NCBI GenBank assembly: GCA_010094045.1
Contig: ML986601.1
Coordinates: 124,001 to 188,000, forward strand
Direction: 5' to 3'
DNA: 64,000 nt
DNA from: Lojkania enalia
Lineage: Eukaryota > Ascomycota > Dothideomycetes > Pleosporales
The notes under the pieces are model-generated. The model did no database searches. It saw nothing but the letters and a program-made list of their open reading frames with translations, and was not told the origin of the DNA. A program made the translations under genes and the position numbers. Positions 37,283-47,986 of this stretch are shown here, in pieces (within the stretch, counting starts at the first letter, position 1; the number at the start of each line of letters is the position of its first letter).

Positions 37283-38272
37283 GACGGCGGTTTCGGAATG
37301 CAGCGTCCGCAGTGCAGCCTCGCGCAAGCCCACTGTTTATTCAAATTTTGTCGGTATGGCAGCCCCAGGGCTGCGGCAAAGGGGGCGACTTAGTATAAAC
37401 AAGGCAGTAGTATGTTACGAAAATTGCCGACGAAAGTGATGGACGTGAGGAGAAGGGTTGAGCGTGCGTTGGATTGCGGTCGCGGCCTCCCGACTCAACG
37501 AAATAAGCCGAAATGGCGCGCAGACCCAGGCCGATGATCAAAAAGCGTCGCTTGGCGTCAGAATGGAACGTCGCACGTGCCAGGAAAGCCTACCCACTAG
37601 CCACTTGCTGGGCCAACCTGATAATAATGCATTCACGTCCTCGAGAGCACGATTACTGCGTTTCGCATTCATCCTATACCCCCTCCCTTATTGCAGAAAG
37701 CTTGCATAGGCCTGCATCAACATCTAACTTTTGGTTTGATGCGGCACTCCGCCCCCAACTTACGTGTAATGGATTGCAGGCATCGCTGATTTCCGTGCTG
37801 CATGCTGGTGTCCATACGGTAAAGTCAGGCGCAGCTGAGGAGGAGCCAGGCTCGCTTCGTTAACCTTATTACAGGAAGCGCATAACACGGATTTATTAAC
37901 AGTTCACAGTGTCAATCAATAACTCGCCATGAGTGTTTTTGCCTTTGCCCAGGCGTATCTAGGACAAACAATGCATTTCCCCTACTATTTGTGTTCTGCT
38001 CTAATAGCTAAGTGGATCAAGGCATTGCACGTCAGAATCTGGGGACGGCAGCCCTGAATATGCTAAGATATCATTTCTTAATCGGGTACCCGGTGCTAAA
38101 TTGGAGAATGCATAACTTCTCTAATTCTCTTGTATCTAACTAATATGCATACCGCTTACGAAAATGAGGTCACCAGATAATCTAGTTGCAGAGGGGTTCT
38201 CGTTAGAAATAAGACTTGCGAACATCAATCGCTATGGCCAAAGTGAACACTATTAGACACAACTTCCCTCCA
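37283..38272. other. Intergenic region
   Basis: About 1 kb holding the promoter of the zinc transporter and the 3' end of the DUF202 gene. No supported gene. Confidence 0.5.
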
Positions 38273-39104
38273 TCAGCCAAATATAAGAAAGAAGAAAAGC
38301 AGCGTACTCACAAGTATGCTGCCAGCCATTATGATGGTGATTTCCCAGCCTCCAGCAAATACTTTTCCCCGCACCATGGCATCCTGCTGTTTCCAAAACC
38401 TGTATGCGCCAAAAAGTAGCGTCACCAGACTGCACCCAATGAACGCGGCAGCAAGCGGTTTTCCCAACATAAAGAAACCTAGATCAGGACTCGGATTGAC
38501 AGAGTGCTGGAGGCGGAAGAGTTGTGCAATAATGACCCCGGCGAAAGAGAAAGCGAGGGAGGTGCGAAGATAGCCAAGAAAAGTCCGCTCAAGTGCTATG
38601 CCATGTGAGCAATTGCATCGCGAGATGGAGAAACAATGGGGGCTCACCCAGATGGTCTCTATGGGAACCCTCATCTACTGTTAAGCTGATATTGCTCATC
38701 CAGAACTTGACTACAGGATCGTACCAATGCGGCACCTGCCTTTGGAGTCGGTATCTCCTCGCATTACGCGCCTCAATTCCCTCGGAGTCGAAGGCAGTGC
38801 TTATTTCGGAAACAGTCGCTGGGTAGTGACCACGGTGATTGGGGGAATGCGGTGCAGAAGAGCCCCGAGAGCGATGGGAAAAGGCTCGACGAGCTTGTAG
38901 CGTGGTGGGCGAAAGATGTCTGCTGGAACTCGCATCAGCCGAGGCATTAGTGCGAATATGCTCCAATTCTTGAGCTGTCCTATGTCGCTCTGATCGGATG
39001 AACTCCTCTGAGTCTGGGTGTGGTGCGCCGGGTGCTTGGTGGAGGATGGCAGGTGGCAGGGCGAGAGGGGGCGCTTGTGGTGGTGAAGAATTGAGATTGG
39101 CCAT
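38273..39104 (-). CDS. DUF202-type small membrane protein
   Basis: Two exons (39104-38648, 38595-38273; 52-base intron) give 259 residues. The N-terminal 130 residues are polar and disordered (Pro/Ser/His-rich). The DUF202 part follows: HWYDPVVKFWMSNISLTVDEGSHRDHLG, then ALERTFLGYLRTSLAFSF with the first helix, GKPLAAAFIGCSLVTLLFGAYRFW as the second, and WEITIIMAGSILVSTLLFFF as the third. Yeast proteins of this type are small vacuolar-type membrane proteins of unknown function (my recollection of the family). Within the third helix the codons CTT GTG AGT contain a perfect donor (gtgagt, 38311), with an acceptor at 38232. Splicing there would replace the last residues by a different tail. I prefer the unspliced form because it completes the helix. 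Confidence 0.8.
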
Positions 39105-39469
39105 TCGTCCGCAAATTAGAGCAGCGCGAAGCGTGCTAGTGCACCGGTATGTGATGCATAGCAGTAAAGGAGCAAGGTTGGGAATGTGTGGGGAACATGG
39201 CAAAGTTCGCTTGTTAGGTCGAGTCCGTGACAGAGCAAGCTCGCCCGTGCTCCGAAATGACATTATGTTCCCCAGATTCCGATAAGAGACTGTGGTGCTT
39301 ATCGACTCGACCCACGCCACACTCACTTTCGGTCCATTAGGCACTACCCTAAATCACCACTTAGAATTCCTTTCCCGCTGATATGCGAACCAATGTTGAG
39401 AACTCCTTGATGTAAAGTTCCCTAATAATGCCCGAACCATGTGTGACTATCATATATCTCTAGTCGGTA
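39105..39469. other. Short intergenic region
   Basis: 365 bases between the DUF202 start and the end of the F-box gene on the same strand; promoter of the former and terminator of the latter. Nothing distinctive seen. Confidence 0.5.
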
Positions 39470-40582
39470 TCAAGCCAGTTCGTATTGGCCATCCATCAGC
39501 GAATCCTCGTAAAGATTCCTCAAAACTCCCTTCTGTTTCAAGATATAATCATCTCGTCTGTCTCCAATCCACTGCCAGATGTAAACCTTGATCTGGCTCC
39601 CTCCTGCCTCCATCTTATATTCCGTTGCACAATCGCATATATGGGTGTGATGGCTGCATCCCTCGTCCTGATACCTATCTCCTTTCCTAGTGCAGTTGTC
39701 CTGGCTCTCCGAATACGGGCCTATGCATGGTGGATGGTATAAAAAGCAGATCAATTCATCCAGCATCTGGGAAGTAGAGCAGTGCACACAGCAGCGTATA
39801 TCGAAGTAGCTTAGTAAATGTTGTACATGATCTCTGGACCAGTGGAGACAAGGTACGACGGCGAAATTGACTTCGTACACTGCATGGAAAATGAGATTCT
39901 TACGAGTGACGACAGGAGCAATCCTAAAGTTGAAAACTGAACAGTAGAACTCTGGAAGTGAGGGTAGGACCTTTCGAAGATATATTGTTCCAGAACAGCG
40001 GATAGTCGATAAGCAGATCTGATTGTTGATAGCTTTGTGGATATGTTCGGGGGTCAGGAGATATATGTTCTGCTGTTTCTTTCCTTTCTGCGGAGCTCGG
40101 AGATAGACTTGGAGTCTCGGATCGATATACCCGCGTCGTAGCTTATTCATTGGCATAGTGATGAGGCTGTTAGTCGGACCATGTAGCTTTTGACACGGGC
40201 CACAGACTCGATACTCAGGAATATCGCGGTGAAGCACCGTGAGCAGATTAATGTGCTCATCCTTGCCAAGCGCTCTAAATTCAGAGAAAGCAGAAGTCCC
40301 CAGAGTCGACTGAAGAGCCTTGCAGGCGAGTGTAAATGCAATCCGTTCGTGGGGTGCGAGGTAGGATGCAATTTCCTGGACCAATTCTACTGGAAGAGAA
40401 AGTAGATAACACTCCGAGGTCCTGGCCTTTGAAAACTGGCGTAAGAGTGAATCCCCAAGTTTTGTCAGCAGCGAAGTAGATCCAGTTCTTCGATTCTTAT
40501 TTCTTCCAGCTACATGTTCTACGCACACTCCAGGCGCTTCACCGCAAGGCACGATTGTCAAAACCCTCGAGGAACCTGCCAT
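39470..40582 (-). CDS. F-box domain protein
   Basis: An intronless frame of 370 residues. The F-box is clear at about residues 60-95 (LLSLPVELVQEIASYLAPHE followed by FTLACKALQ). The rest contains several Cys pairs (VCGPC, CCVHC, HICDC) that could bind metal but match no finger I know. The family of F-box proteins with LxLPxELxxxIxxYL and a KLHGP-like segment (CGPCQKLHGP) is common in filamentous ascomycetes, where such proteins are thought to recruit targets to SCF ubiquitin ligases. The target is unknown. The start at 40582 (MAGSSRVLT) is the only good ATG upstream of the F-box. Confidence 0.8.
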   Translation of the reverse strand: MAGSSRVLTIVPCGEAPGVCVEHVAGRNKNRRTGSTSLLTKLGDSLLRQFSKARTSECYLLSLPVELVQEIASYLAPHERIAFTLACKALQSTLGTSAFSEFRALGKDEHINLLTVLHRDIPEYRVCGPCQKLHGPTNSLITMPMNKLRRGYIDPRLQVYLRAPQKGKKQQNIYLLTPEHIHKAINNQICLSTIRCSGTIYLRKVLPSLPEFYCSVFNFRIAPVVTRKNLIFHAVYEVNFAVVPCLHWSRDHVQHLLSYFDIRCCVHCSTSQMLDELICFLYHPPCIGPYSESQDNCTRKGDRYQDEGCSHHTHICDCATEYKMEAGGSQIKVYIWQWIGDRRDDYILKQKGVLRNLYEDSLMDGQYELA

Positions 40583-41145
40583 AGTATCTGAAAAATGTTA
40601 CCGTAGAAAATAAATGTTCGTTCACATGATGAGTGCGAATTGGTTGGAGTTGTGTAGTTATGGTTGTTGAGGTACAGTGCATGGTAGCCTAGCTGACCGG
40701 ATCTTCGTATCGTGCGTGTATTGCTGGCAGTCACGTTACCTCATGAAACACCCGAGCTGCAGTCAATGATATTGAACGGTTGGCTAAAAAGAAAGCAGCC
40801 TACTTCAGCATGTCTCAGGCTGAACGCAAGAACGACTGGTTTAACCATGCGGAATTAGGAAAGTTTAAGCGAGTGAGGTTGCTGTTGGGCAGATGCGTCT
40901 GGCTCTATGTCGAGCGTCTCATGAAACAGGATCACAATTTCTCTTACTGGCCCAATTTCCTTCAAGGCACTTTTGTTCAGTTGGAAAATTTTTTTTCTTT
41001 TTTAAAGAGATAATCGATCTAAGTCGTTGATCAGAACCCTTATTCTTTCGGCCTAGCCTAGCCCATAGCTACTATATGACCCGCCAGGCTATCAATGTTC
41101 ATGCCCAAACAAGGCTTGGTTGTAATAGCGGGATCAAGCCTCACT
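40583..41145. other. Intergenic region
   Basis: 563 bases upstream of the F-box gene and downstream of the DUF7721-type gene. A short plus-strand frame (40780-41013) lacks an ATG at its start and has no motif. I see no other feature. Confidence 0.5.
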
Positions 41146-42133
41146 TTACTTTAGAAACTTGCTCGCCAGACTCATCAGGCCTCCTCCGCTTGAACTCCCA
41201 CCACCGCCACCCATCTCAGACTTCATGTACATCTTAAGTGCCATCTGCGCTGCGGAGGCGATGGCATCTTGCTTCGTCGCTTCAGGGTGCTATACCTAAG
41301 TCAGTACATTACAAGTTATGATGTGAACAATCATGGCCCACCGTCTTCCCCTGACTGCTCTGCTGGTCGAACAGCTTAGCTGCTTGAGCCATTGCAATAC
41401 CAATGAATTGATTTTGCCCGCCCTTTCCTTCGTCCCCTTTTCCGGAATTGAACATCTTCATCGCCTGCATTGCAGCCGCCGCGCCAACATTGTTCGAACT
41501 AGCTTGTTCATGATCTCCTCCACTGCCGTAGAACTTTTGGTGTTGCTTGACTGCGTCATCCTCATCTACATCTTCTTCTTGGAGCTTATCTTTCTTGCCA
41601 GAAAGCATACCTAGAGCAGTGCTAAAGAGGCTCGAGTCTCCAGAGTCTTCAGCGTAAGAGTTGGCGTGCTGGGCAGCGCCTGAAAAATCGTCCGAGGATC
41701 CGCCATAGCCTCCACCTCCGCCATACGAAGTTCCCGAAGACTGGTGGCCAGCAGATCCATAACCACCACCTTCGTGTCGACGTGAGGGCTCATCATCATA
41801 CCTGTTTGACTGGTCGTAGTAGTTATCTCCCTGACGGCCTCCTCCGCCGTAAGTTGAGTTGTCGTAACGTCGGTCGTCCGAGCTACCTCCACCTGATCCG
41901 CCTCCGTACTCATTCCCACCACGACGGCGTTCAGTGCCATACTCATTTCCTCCTCCGCTATACTCTCCTTGATGTCTGTCCTCGTATTCTTCTCGCCCAC
42001 CTCCGTATCCTCCTCCTCCTCGTCCTCCTCGATGCTCATCACTTCTATATCCGCCCTGATGCCTATCACCATACTCTTCTCGTCCGCCACCATATCCACC
42101 GCTCTCTCGGCCATAAGAATCGTTGTAGGACAT
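41146..42133 (-). CDS. Gly/Tyr-rich DUF7721-type protein (beta-flanking protein-like)
   Basis: Two exons (42133-41342, 41289-41146; 52-base intron) give 311 residues. The first half is low-complexity and rich in Gly, Tyr, Arg, Asp and Ser (ESGGYGGGREEYGDRHQGGY, then further GGGREEYEDRHQG). The second half is a helical domain: FSGAAQHANSYAEDSGDSSL, FSTALGMLSGKKDKLQEEDV, then AAAAMQAMKMFNSGKG and IGIAMAQAAKLFDQQSSQGK. Exon 2 completes it with HPEATKQDAIASAAQMALKM and ends in LMSLASKFLK, the family's usual C-terminus. Function is unknown; the low-complexity arm plus helical domain resembles stress-related or phase-separating proteins, but that is inference. A related low-complexity gene lies 2 kb away on the same strand. 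Confidence 0.82.
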
Positions 42134-44110
42134 TATGATAATTTAGTTCTGAATTTCTCTCAGCGACATTAATTCAGTCACAGGTATATGACAGTTGAAG
42201 GAAGAATAGGCAGAAAACGGAAGCGAGGAAAGGAGTGTCAAATTCAACCGAACGTAAGATCCAGTAGCAAAACTGTGAATGTTACACACCGCATAAGATG
42301 TGTTGCAAGGATGAAGTGCAATGATGTACCCCGCTTCCGGGTGAACTTTGCCATACCCACCTTGCAACGGCGATATCAAACGGGAGCAACTTACCGCTCG
42401 CACTTCAAAGCCAAACAAATTAATTGGTATATTCACGTAGATGAAATTTGTCGCCGGGGTCTTGTAGAGCATTTAAGAAGATCGATGGTACCTGGCAGTC
42501 GATCGAATGATGCCCTCTACGATGATGACGTATAGCGGGGCGCGCGGCTGGATCGGACTCTGCAGCTAAAATGCAAGTGCGCGACTAAATTCCCTGCTGA
42601 AGTGAAGGCCCTAAGGTGTAGGGCCTTTGTAACTCGCTGCCGAGTGCTGCTGAAGAATGGTTAGTACTGCCACCAACAATGGTGTGCTGCTCATCCGGGA
42701 GCAAGTCGTAGCGGACATCCATCAGCTGAGATGACCAATCTCTATTAAAACAAATAGTTCAGCTTCTACCTTCAACTTTTGAAGTGGCACAGCGGGTGTT
42801 ACTCCTGCTTCCCTTAAACAAGTGACTGGTGGTCTAGTCCCTAAATGGGTGGCCACAACCGAACCTGTACCTCTTGACGAAGCGATTTTAATTGGAAGCC
42901 ATAGGGCCACAGCTAGAAGCATTACCTAATGATACCTGTCCCGGAAAACATGAAACTCCTATCTACTAGCATGAGGTGGTAGGCAAGTTCCTCTATTTTA
43001 GCCGTTTACTTTTTCCCCATGGTCCTTTACAATCCACTGGTCAAATCAGGAACGACAGCCGTGCATGGTGTAGGGAATGCTCGATTAATCGTAGCATCTA
43101 TCTACAGTCTCGAGTTTATAGGTATTAGGTATGCTCAGTGTCCGGACGAATCTGGATCCAACAGCCATGCTGTATAACATCACATAGCCTAATAGCAAAA
43201 ACCTCCAAAACTCTTTTACAGCAGTATCTACCCCGCTACAACTCCCAGTCTCAAGAAGTAACAATCTGTGAATCGCCATGACCAATGACCAATTCCTTAA
43301 CCGCGGCCTCGCCGCCGTCGTGACCCTCCTCTGAGACATCATGCTCTCATCTCCAGAACAGCCCGTCATAATACTCTGATTCATTGTCCTGGACGGTTAG
43401 TTTTCTCTCACCAATGGCTTTTTGACCAGAATGAAAGACCACATGGTTCCCCACGAACCAATATTAGAAGAAACTATGGTCGAAGTAGAGGAAACCCAAT
43501 TTAAAGGGTCTCCAATCGCGACTCATGATAACTATAGGCAAAGAATCGTACTAGATCTTTTGTGCAAGTAGTTATCCTGTGATATAGAAGACGGATGAAA
43601 AATAGTTTTTGATAAACCTAAGGACTATCTCGACAGGAGTCCCGTCGCTCTAATGTATGGGGAACAGAATTCTATTAAAATGCTGCCTGATAAGCGGAGG
43701 ACGTACTGTGCCGTAGCTATCGGGAATCGAGTTCGATTTTGGCCAATATGAGGGTACTAAAGGCGAGGAGGCACTGTAATCTTTGAGTAAGAAGACTCTG
43801 GAGTTGAGCATAGGTACCGGGCGCGCAAAACTAGAGTGCTAGTTTACTTATGTTCAGGAAAACGGTTGGGCTTTTTTTGGGGGCATATTTGCTTCGGTAT
43901 GTTTTTCAGTAAAGCGCATAGACTAGAGCTAGTACTTAGTTTGATTCTAGCCTTGATTGATTTGAATGATATCTGCAGCTTGCATAACTAGCATCAGTTA
44001 TCACAGTATACGATTCCAATGTTCTCAAATAGCATTCAAAATCACTCCATTTTCCTCGTCCAACCTATCCACTCAAAATCTTAAGGGGGTTTGCAGCTCA
44101 ATGGCCACAT
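42134..44110. other. Intergenic region between the two Gly/Tyr-rich genes
   Basis: About 2 kb. Minus-strand frames at 42722-42922 and 43085-43384 (66 and 99 codons) have plausible composition, but I see no family match or splice links to the neighbours. Treated as unresolved, possibly degraded coding sequence. Confidence 0.4.
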
Positions 44111-45010
44111 CTAGTAGTCATTATCACGCCTCCTTCCATATCCCGAGTTCTCACGATCATTACCGTAGCTAGAAGTTTCCTCACTTCCATAACCCTTCTT
44201 CTCATAACCTCCAGACCCGTAGGTTCCACTCCTTTCCTCTGAATCATCATCCCGCCCACCGTACGTATTGCTAGAGCTGTAGGAGTCATTGTTCTTCGAT
44301 CCATACTCACCAGATCTGTCTCCAGAACCGTAGCCCCCAGTCTTTTTCGAACCGTATTCATCCTCATTCTCTCTCCTGTCGTAAGTGTTGCTCGAGTCAT
44401 ACGAGCTGGACTTATCTTCGGAGCCATAACCACCTGATCGCTTTGAGCTATACTCATCACCATCGTTCTTCGACCCGTAGGAGCCTGACTTGTCTTCCGA
44501 TCCATAGCCACTAGATTTCTTGGAGCCGTATTCGTTGTCTTCATCCCTGCCGTAGGTGTTACCGCTTCCGTAGGAATCAGACTTGTTCTCCGAGCCATAG
44601 CTGCCACTCTTCTTAGAGCCATAGCTATCCTCATCTTCAACCTTCGACCCATAGGATTCAGAGCCATAGCCTCCAGTCTTTTTGGAGCTATAATCCTCAT
44701 TGTCGTTCTTCGATCCGTACGAATCAGACTTGTCCTCGGATCCATATCCGCTGCGGTTCTTCGACCTGTAAGAATCGTCGTCGTTGTTCTTCGAGCCATA
44801 GCTTCCAGTGTTCTTTGAACCGTAATTACCATCTTCGTCGTTCTTCGAGCCGTAGCCTCCTGAACTGTAAGAATCGGACTTGTCTTGGGAGCCATAGTTC
44901 TTCGATCCATAGGATTCGGATCGGTTCTCAGAGCCGTAACCACCACTGGCGTTAGAGCTATAAGAGTCGTTGCCGGAGCGGGTATAAGAGTTGTCGTTAT
45001 TGTAAGACAT
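44111..45010 (-). CDS. YGS-repeat low-complexity protein
   Basis: An intronless frame of 299 residues, starting MSYNNDNSYTRSG at 45010; an ATG-less extension of eight codons upstream is ignored. Almost the whole chain is an imperfect repeat of about 25-30 residues of the form GGYGSEDKSDSYGSKNDxDE (x variable), then YSSKK. The tripeptide YGS occurs about 22 times. Composition is restricted to Ser, Gly, Tyr, Asn, Asp, Glu and Lys with no hydrophobic core, so it should be fully disordered and highly hydrophilic. The N-terminus (MSYN..SY) resembles that of the DUF7721-type neighbour, but the helical C-terminal domain is absent and it ends GYGRRRDNDY. It may be a hydrophilin/dehydration-stress type protein; this is inference. 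The repeat also keeps an overlapping frame open. Confidence 0.75.
   Translation of the reverse strand: MSYNNDNSYTRSGNDSYSSNASGGYGSENRSESYGSKNYGSQDKSDSYSSGGYGSKNDEDGNYGSKNTGSYGSKNNDDDSYRSKNRSGYGSEDKSDSYGSKNDNEDYSSKKTGGYGSESYGSKVEDEDSYGSKKSGSYGSENKSDSYGSGNTYGRDEDNEYGSKKSSGYGSEDKSGSYGSKNDGDEYSSKRSGGYGSEDKSSSYDSSNTYDRRENEDEYGSKKTGGYGSGDRSGEYGSKNNDSYSSSNTYGGRDDDSEERSGTYGSGGYEKKGYGSEETSSYGNDRENSGYGRRRDNDY
44120..44960 (-). repeat. Degenerate coding tandem repeat (YGS units)
   Basis: About 75-90-base units encoding GGYGSEDKS / SYGSKND blocks recur through the gene. On the plus strand this shows as recurring 'gaaccatag/ gatccgta' type segments. Copies differ mostly by substitution. Confidence 0.75.
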
Positions 45011-46302
45011 TGCGAAGCTTGCACAATTAGCCATTGATCAAAAGAGGCGGGCGAGATAGAGCAAAGCGCTCAAGCGTGCAAATCAGACGCAAACAGGCCG
45101 GGCACTCACAATTCGATAAGTCAAGAAGATCTTGTTCTATATAATATAGAAGAATGTATTGATAATTCCAATGTCTTCAGATCTTACAACATCCAAACCC
45201 AACGCTCTAACCAGCTTTTATACATCACCCCTCTCCAACAATCGAGCCCCATCCACCTTGTCCCATCTACCCCTCCCCCACCCAATACAATCCCGAAACC
45301 AAAACCGAAAAAAACAAACCTATCGAGTACCAGAAGAGCTGAGCATGACGCACCACCCGCGCCACAGACCAATCTAGATGCGCCTCACACCCACTGGCTA
45401 CCACATCCACGCTAGCTCTCGCTTCGAATCATCTCCGGCGAAGGAATCTGCGCTAGCTGATGGCGAATATCGCGTGCATCGAAGCTAAATGCTGTACGAT
45501 GCTGCAGGTAGGCGAGGCGGGTACCTCTCGTTCGGCGACACGGTTACCAATCGGGAGAGTGGAGGCAAGCACGGGACACATACCCGGCCAATCCACAGCA
45601 TTCATTTTTCTCTCAATCCAAGCTCTATTTGGATCGAGGTTGGCAGAACACTTGGTTGAATATGGACTGCACAGCCACTTTCTTTTAGTTCGGGCACGAG
45701 GAACCCGATTGCGGACGTCCTGAGCGAAGACCCAGCGAGCGGGCGAGGATACGAAGGTTTAATTGGGATAGTGTTAGACTAGGGATCTAGTGGTTTCTGC
45801 TCGATGTCTCTACACCTCTGGACTATTCTTCGGGGCTGCCGTAGTATGTGCCACCGTAGACTCGGTGCCCAGATTTGATGGCGTACATGCTTTTGTAGGT
45901 CGCGAAGGCGGGTTCTTCCGCTGATATTTGTGCATCCGTACGGCCGTGGTATCTGACCTCAAGATCATAACCTGGGAATTGAAGGTATTCAAAGCCGTAA
46001 GGCACTAGTCTCTTCAAGCGCAGATGTTGTGGCGTCTCGTGGTTACTTCATGCCTTTGTAGTTGGAATTTAGGACGTCAAACGGGAGATATTAACTGATT
46101 CCCACGAGGTGAATCACCATTTCGAAGGAGGGAGGAGTCGTTGAGTAGTAAACGATGATAGGTAAGGAAAGAGACGAAAGATTCAGACATACATTTACGA
46201 CTCAATGAAAAGGGTTAAGGTACACTATGTACAGCCTCTCGAGCTAATCTACAGCTCGTCTCTAGCTCGCGTTTCACATTTCTCTTCTCATGTACCCCAC
46301 TT
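45011..46302. other. Intergenic region with a candidate orphan exon
   Basis: About 1.3 kb between the YGS-repeat gene and the complex I subunit. It holds one coding-like open frame (45823-46040, listed separately). The rest shows nothing I can support. Confidence 0.45.
45823..46040 (-). CDS. Candidate last exon of an unidentified small protein
   Basis: On the minus strand an open stretch reads SNHETPQHLRLKRLVPYGFE, YLQFPGYDLEVRYHGRTDAQ, ISAEEPAFATYKSMYAIKSG, HRVYGGTYYGSPEE and stops at 45823. Amino-acid composition is balanced and protein-like, unlike the chance frames around it. There is no ATG before the first possible coding residues, and a stop (tga) precedes the stretch. Immediately upstream, in a different frame, lies DVLNSNYKGMK, which also looks coding, so a frame break or an unrecognised intron separates the two. 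I do not recognise the family. It could be the 3' exon of a small gene or a pseudogene. Confidence 0.35.
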
Positions 46303-47784
46303 TTACCTATCGACCTCACCAAACACCAAATCCATAGTACCAATGATAGCCACGGCATCAGCTAACAAATGACCTCTTGAAATCTGATCGAAGCAGCCTA
46401 AATGTGCGAAACCCGGCGCCCTAATCTTGCACCTGTACGGTCTCTCACTCCCATCACTAACGAGGAAAACACCCATCTCGCCCTTTGGCGCTTCGATTGC
46501 GCTGTAAGTTTCGCCTGGCGGAACAGAGTAACCCTTACTAAATAGCAAGAAGTGGTGGATCAGGGCTTCCATGTTCTCCTTCATAGCGGCGCGGGGTGGC
46601 GGCGCAATCTTGTAGTCTTCTACTTTAACGGGGCCGGCGGGCATCTGGTTGAGACATTGGTGGATGATGCGGAGGGACTGGCGGAATTCCTCCATACGGC
46701 AGAGATAGCGGTCGTAGCAGTCGCCGTTCACACCAACTGGAACATCGAAGTCGACCTTGTCGTAGGCGTCATAAGGCTGCGATTTACGGACGTCCCATGG
46801 GATGCCGGACCCACGGAGCATGACACCGGAGAAAGAGTAGTTGATTGCGTCGGCAGCGGAGACGACACCTACGCCTTTTGTACGCCCGATCCAGATACGG
46901 TTGTCCGTAAGCATTTCTTCGGTTTCATCGATACGGTCGCCGAATTGAGTTGCCCACTGATAGATGTCGTCAAGGAGGCCAAGGGGGATATCCTGACTGA
47001 CACCGCCGGGTCGGACGTAGGCAGCGTGCAGGCGAGCACCGGAGACACGTTCGTAGAATTCCTAATATAGCCGTTAGCTCTGTAGCTCTCTTTCAAATTG
47101 CCATTGTAGACCTACCATGAGTTTCTCTCGCTCCTCGAAACCCCACAAGAAAGGCGTTAAAGCACCTACGTCCATAGCGTGTGACAGAACCGACATGAGA
47201 TGATTCAGAATCCTAGTAATCTCTCCAAACATCGTCCTGATATATTTTGCGCGCTCCGGAATCTCAATATTCAGCAATTTCTCCACAGCCAGGGAGAAGC
47301 ACTGCTCATTCGTCATCATAGAGACGTAGTCCAATCGATCAAAATACGGCAGCGCTTGGAGATAAGTCCGGTATTCGATCAGCTTCTCCGTCCCGCGGTG
47401 CAGCAGTCCGACATGCGGATCTGCGCGCACAATCTCCTCGCCATTGAGCTCCAAAATCAACCGCAACACACCGTGGGCAGCCGGGTGCTGCGGCCCAAAA
47501 TTGACAGTGTAATGCCTAATTTTCCGCTCCTCAGGAGTGTCGGCTTCGTCGTCGACTTCATTGAAGCCCTGGGGGCCTCCCTCGGGGTCGACTGGGTGGG
47601 CAAAGTCCGCATCGGTGGGAACTAATCGCATTCGCTGGTTGTCTGAGACGTCGGCATAGTGGCGAGGCAGCGATGTTGAGATATAGCGGGTAATGGGTCG
47701 TCGAGCTTGGATGAGCTGTGGGCGCGGCGCTAGGCACAACCGTTTCACCGTGTGACCGGTGAGACGCGCAATGGAAAAGGGCAT
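46303..47784 (-). CDS. nuo49: NADH:ubiquinone oxidoreductase 49 kDa subunit (complex I, NDUFS2/NuoD)
   Basis: Two exons (47784-47116, 47061-46303; 54-base intron) give 475 residues. The N-terminus is a basic mitochondrial presequence ([20 protein letters not shown]). The mature part is highly conserved: [71 protein letters not shown], and the C-terminal [20 protein letters not shown] followed by EVDR. It belongs to the peripheral arm of complex I in the mitochondrial matrix and forms part of the quinone site; His and Tyr of the HPAAH and YVSMM regions are the expected quinone-contact area. The start was chosen because it begins the presequence; longer upstream frames are not supported. It shares a 202-base promoter region with RPC40. 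Confidence 0.96.
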
Positions 47785-47986
47785 TGTGATCGTAAGGGAT
47801 CGAGCAATGCCTTTTGCAGCATCAATGGGAGGGGTGAGGCAAGGGGGAGGTCGTGGCGTTGGAGGGGAGCTCCGGACAGTGATGATGAGGTCGATTTGCC
47901 GGGCCCTTGATTGGTGTCTTGGCGGGCTTCGAGAAAAAGGTCCTGGTCCGAGTGAAGCTGCCATATCGGAATCACCAACCGCCGAA
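47785..47986. promoter_or_regulatory. Compact bidirectional promoter, nuo49 / RPC40
   Basis: Only 202 bases separate the start codons of two divergent housekeeping genes. Both transcripts must be driven from, and have their 5' leaders in, this stretch. It is G-rich on the plus strand in its first half. No TATA box was recognised. Confidence 0.6.

Noticed and set aside
40780..41013. Small plus-strand frame (77 codons)
   Set aside because: Begins with TTG, no motif; likely chance.
41611..42114. Second open frame over the DUF7721-type gene (167 codons)
   Set aside because: By-product of the low-complexity codons; the Gly/Tyr-rich frame is the one that joins to the conserved C-terminal exon.
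42722..43384. Minus-strand frames of 66 and 99 codons between the two Gly/Tyr-rich genes
   Set aside because: Composition is plausible, but there is no family match, no splice link and no conserved motif that I can see.
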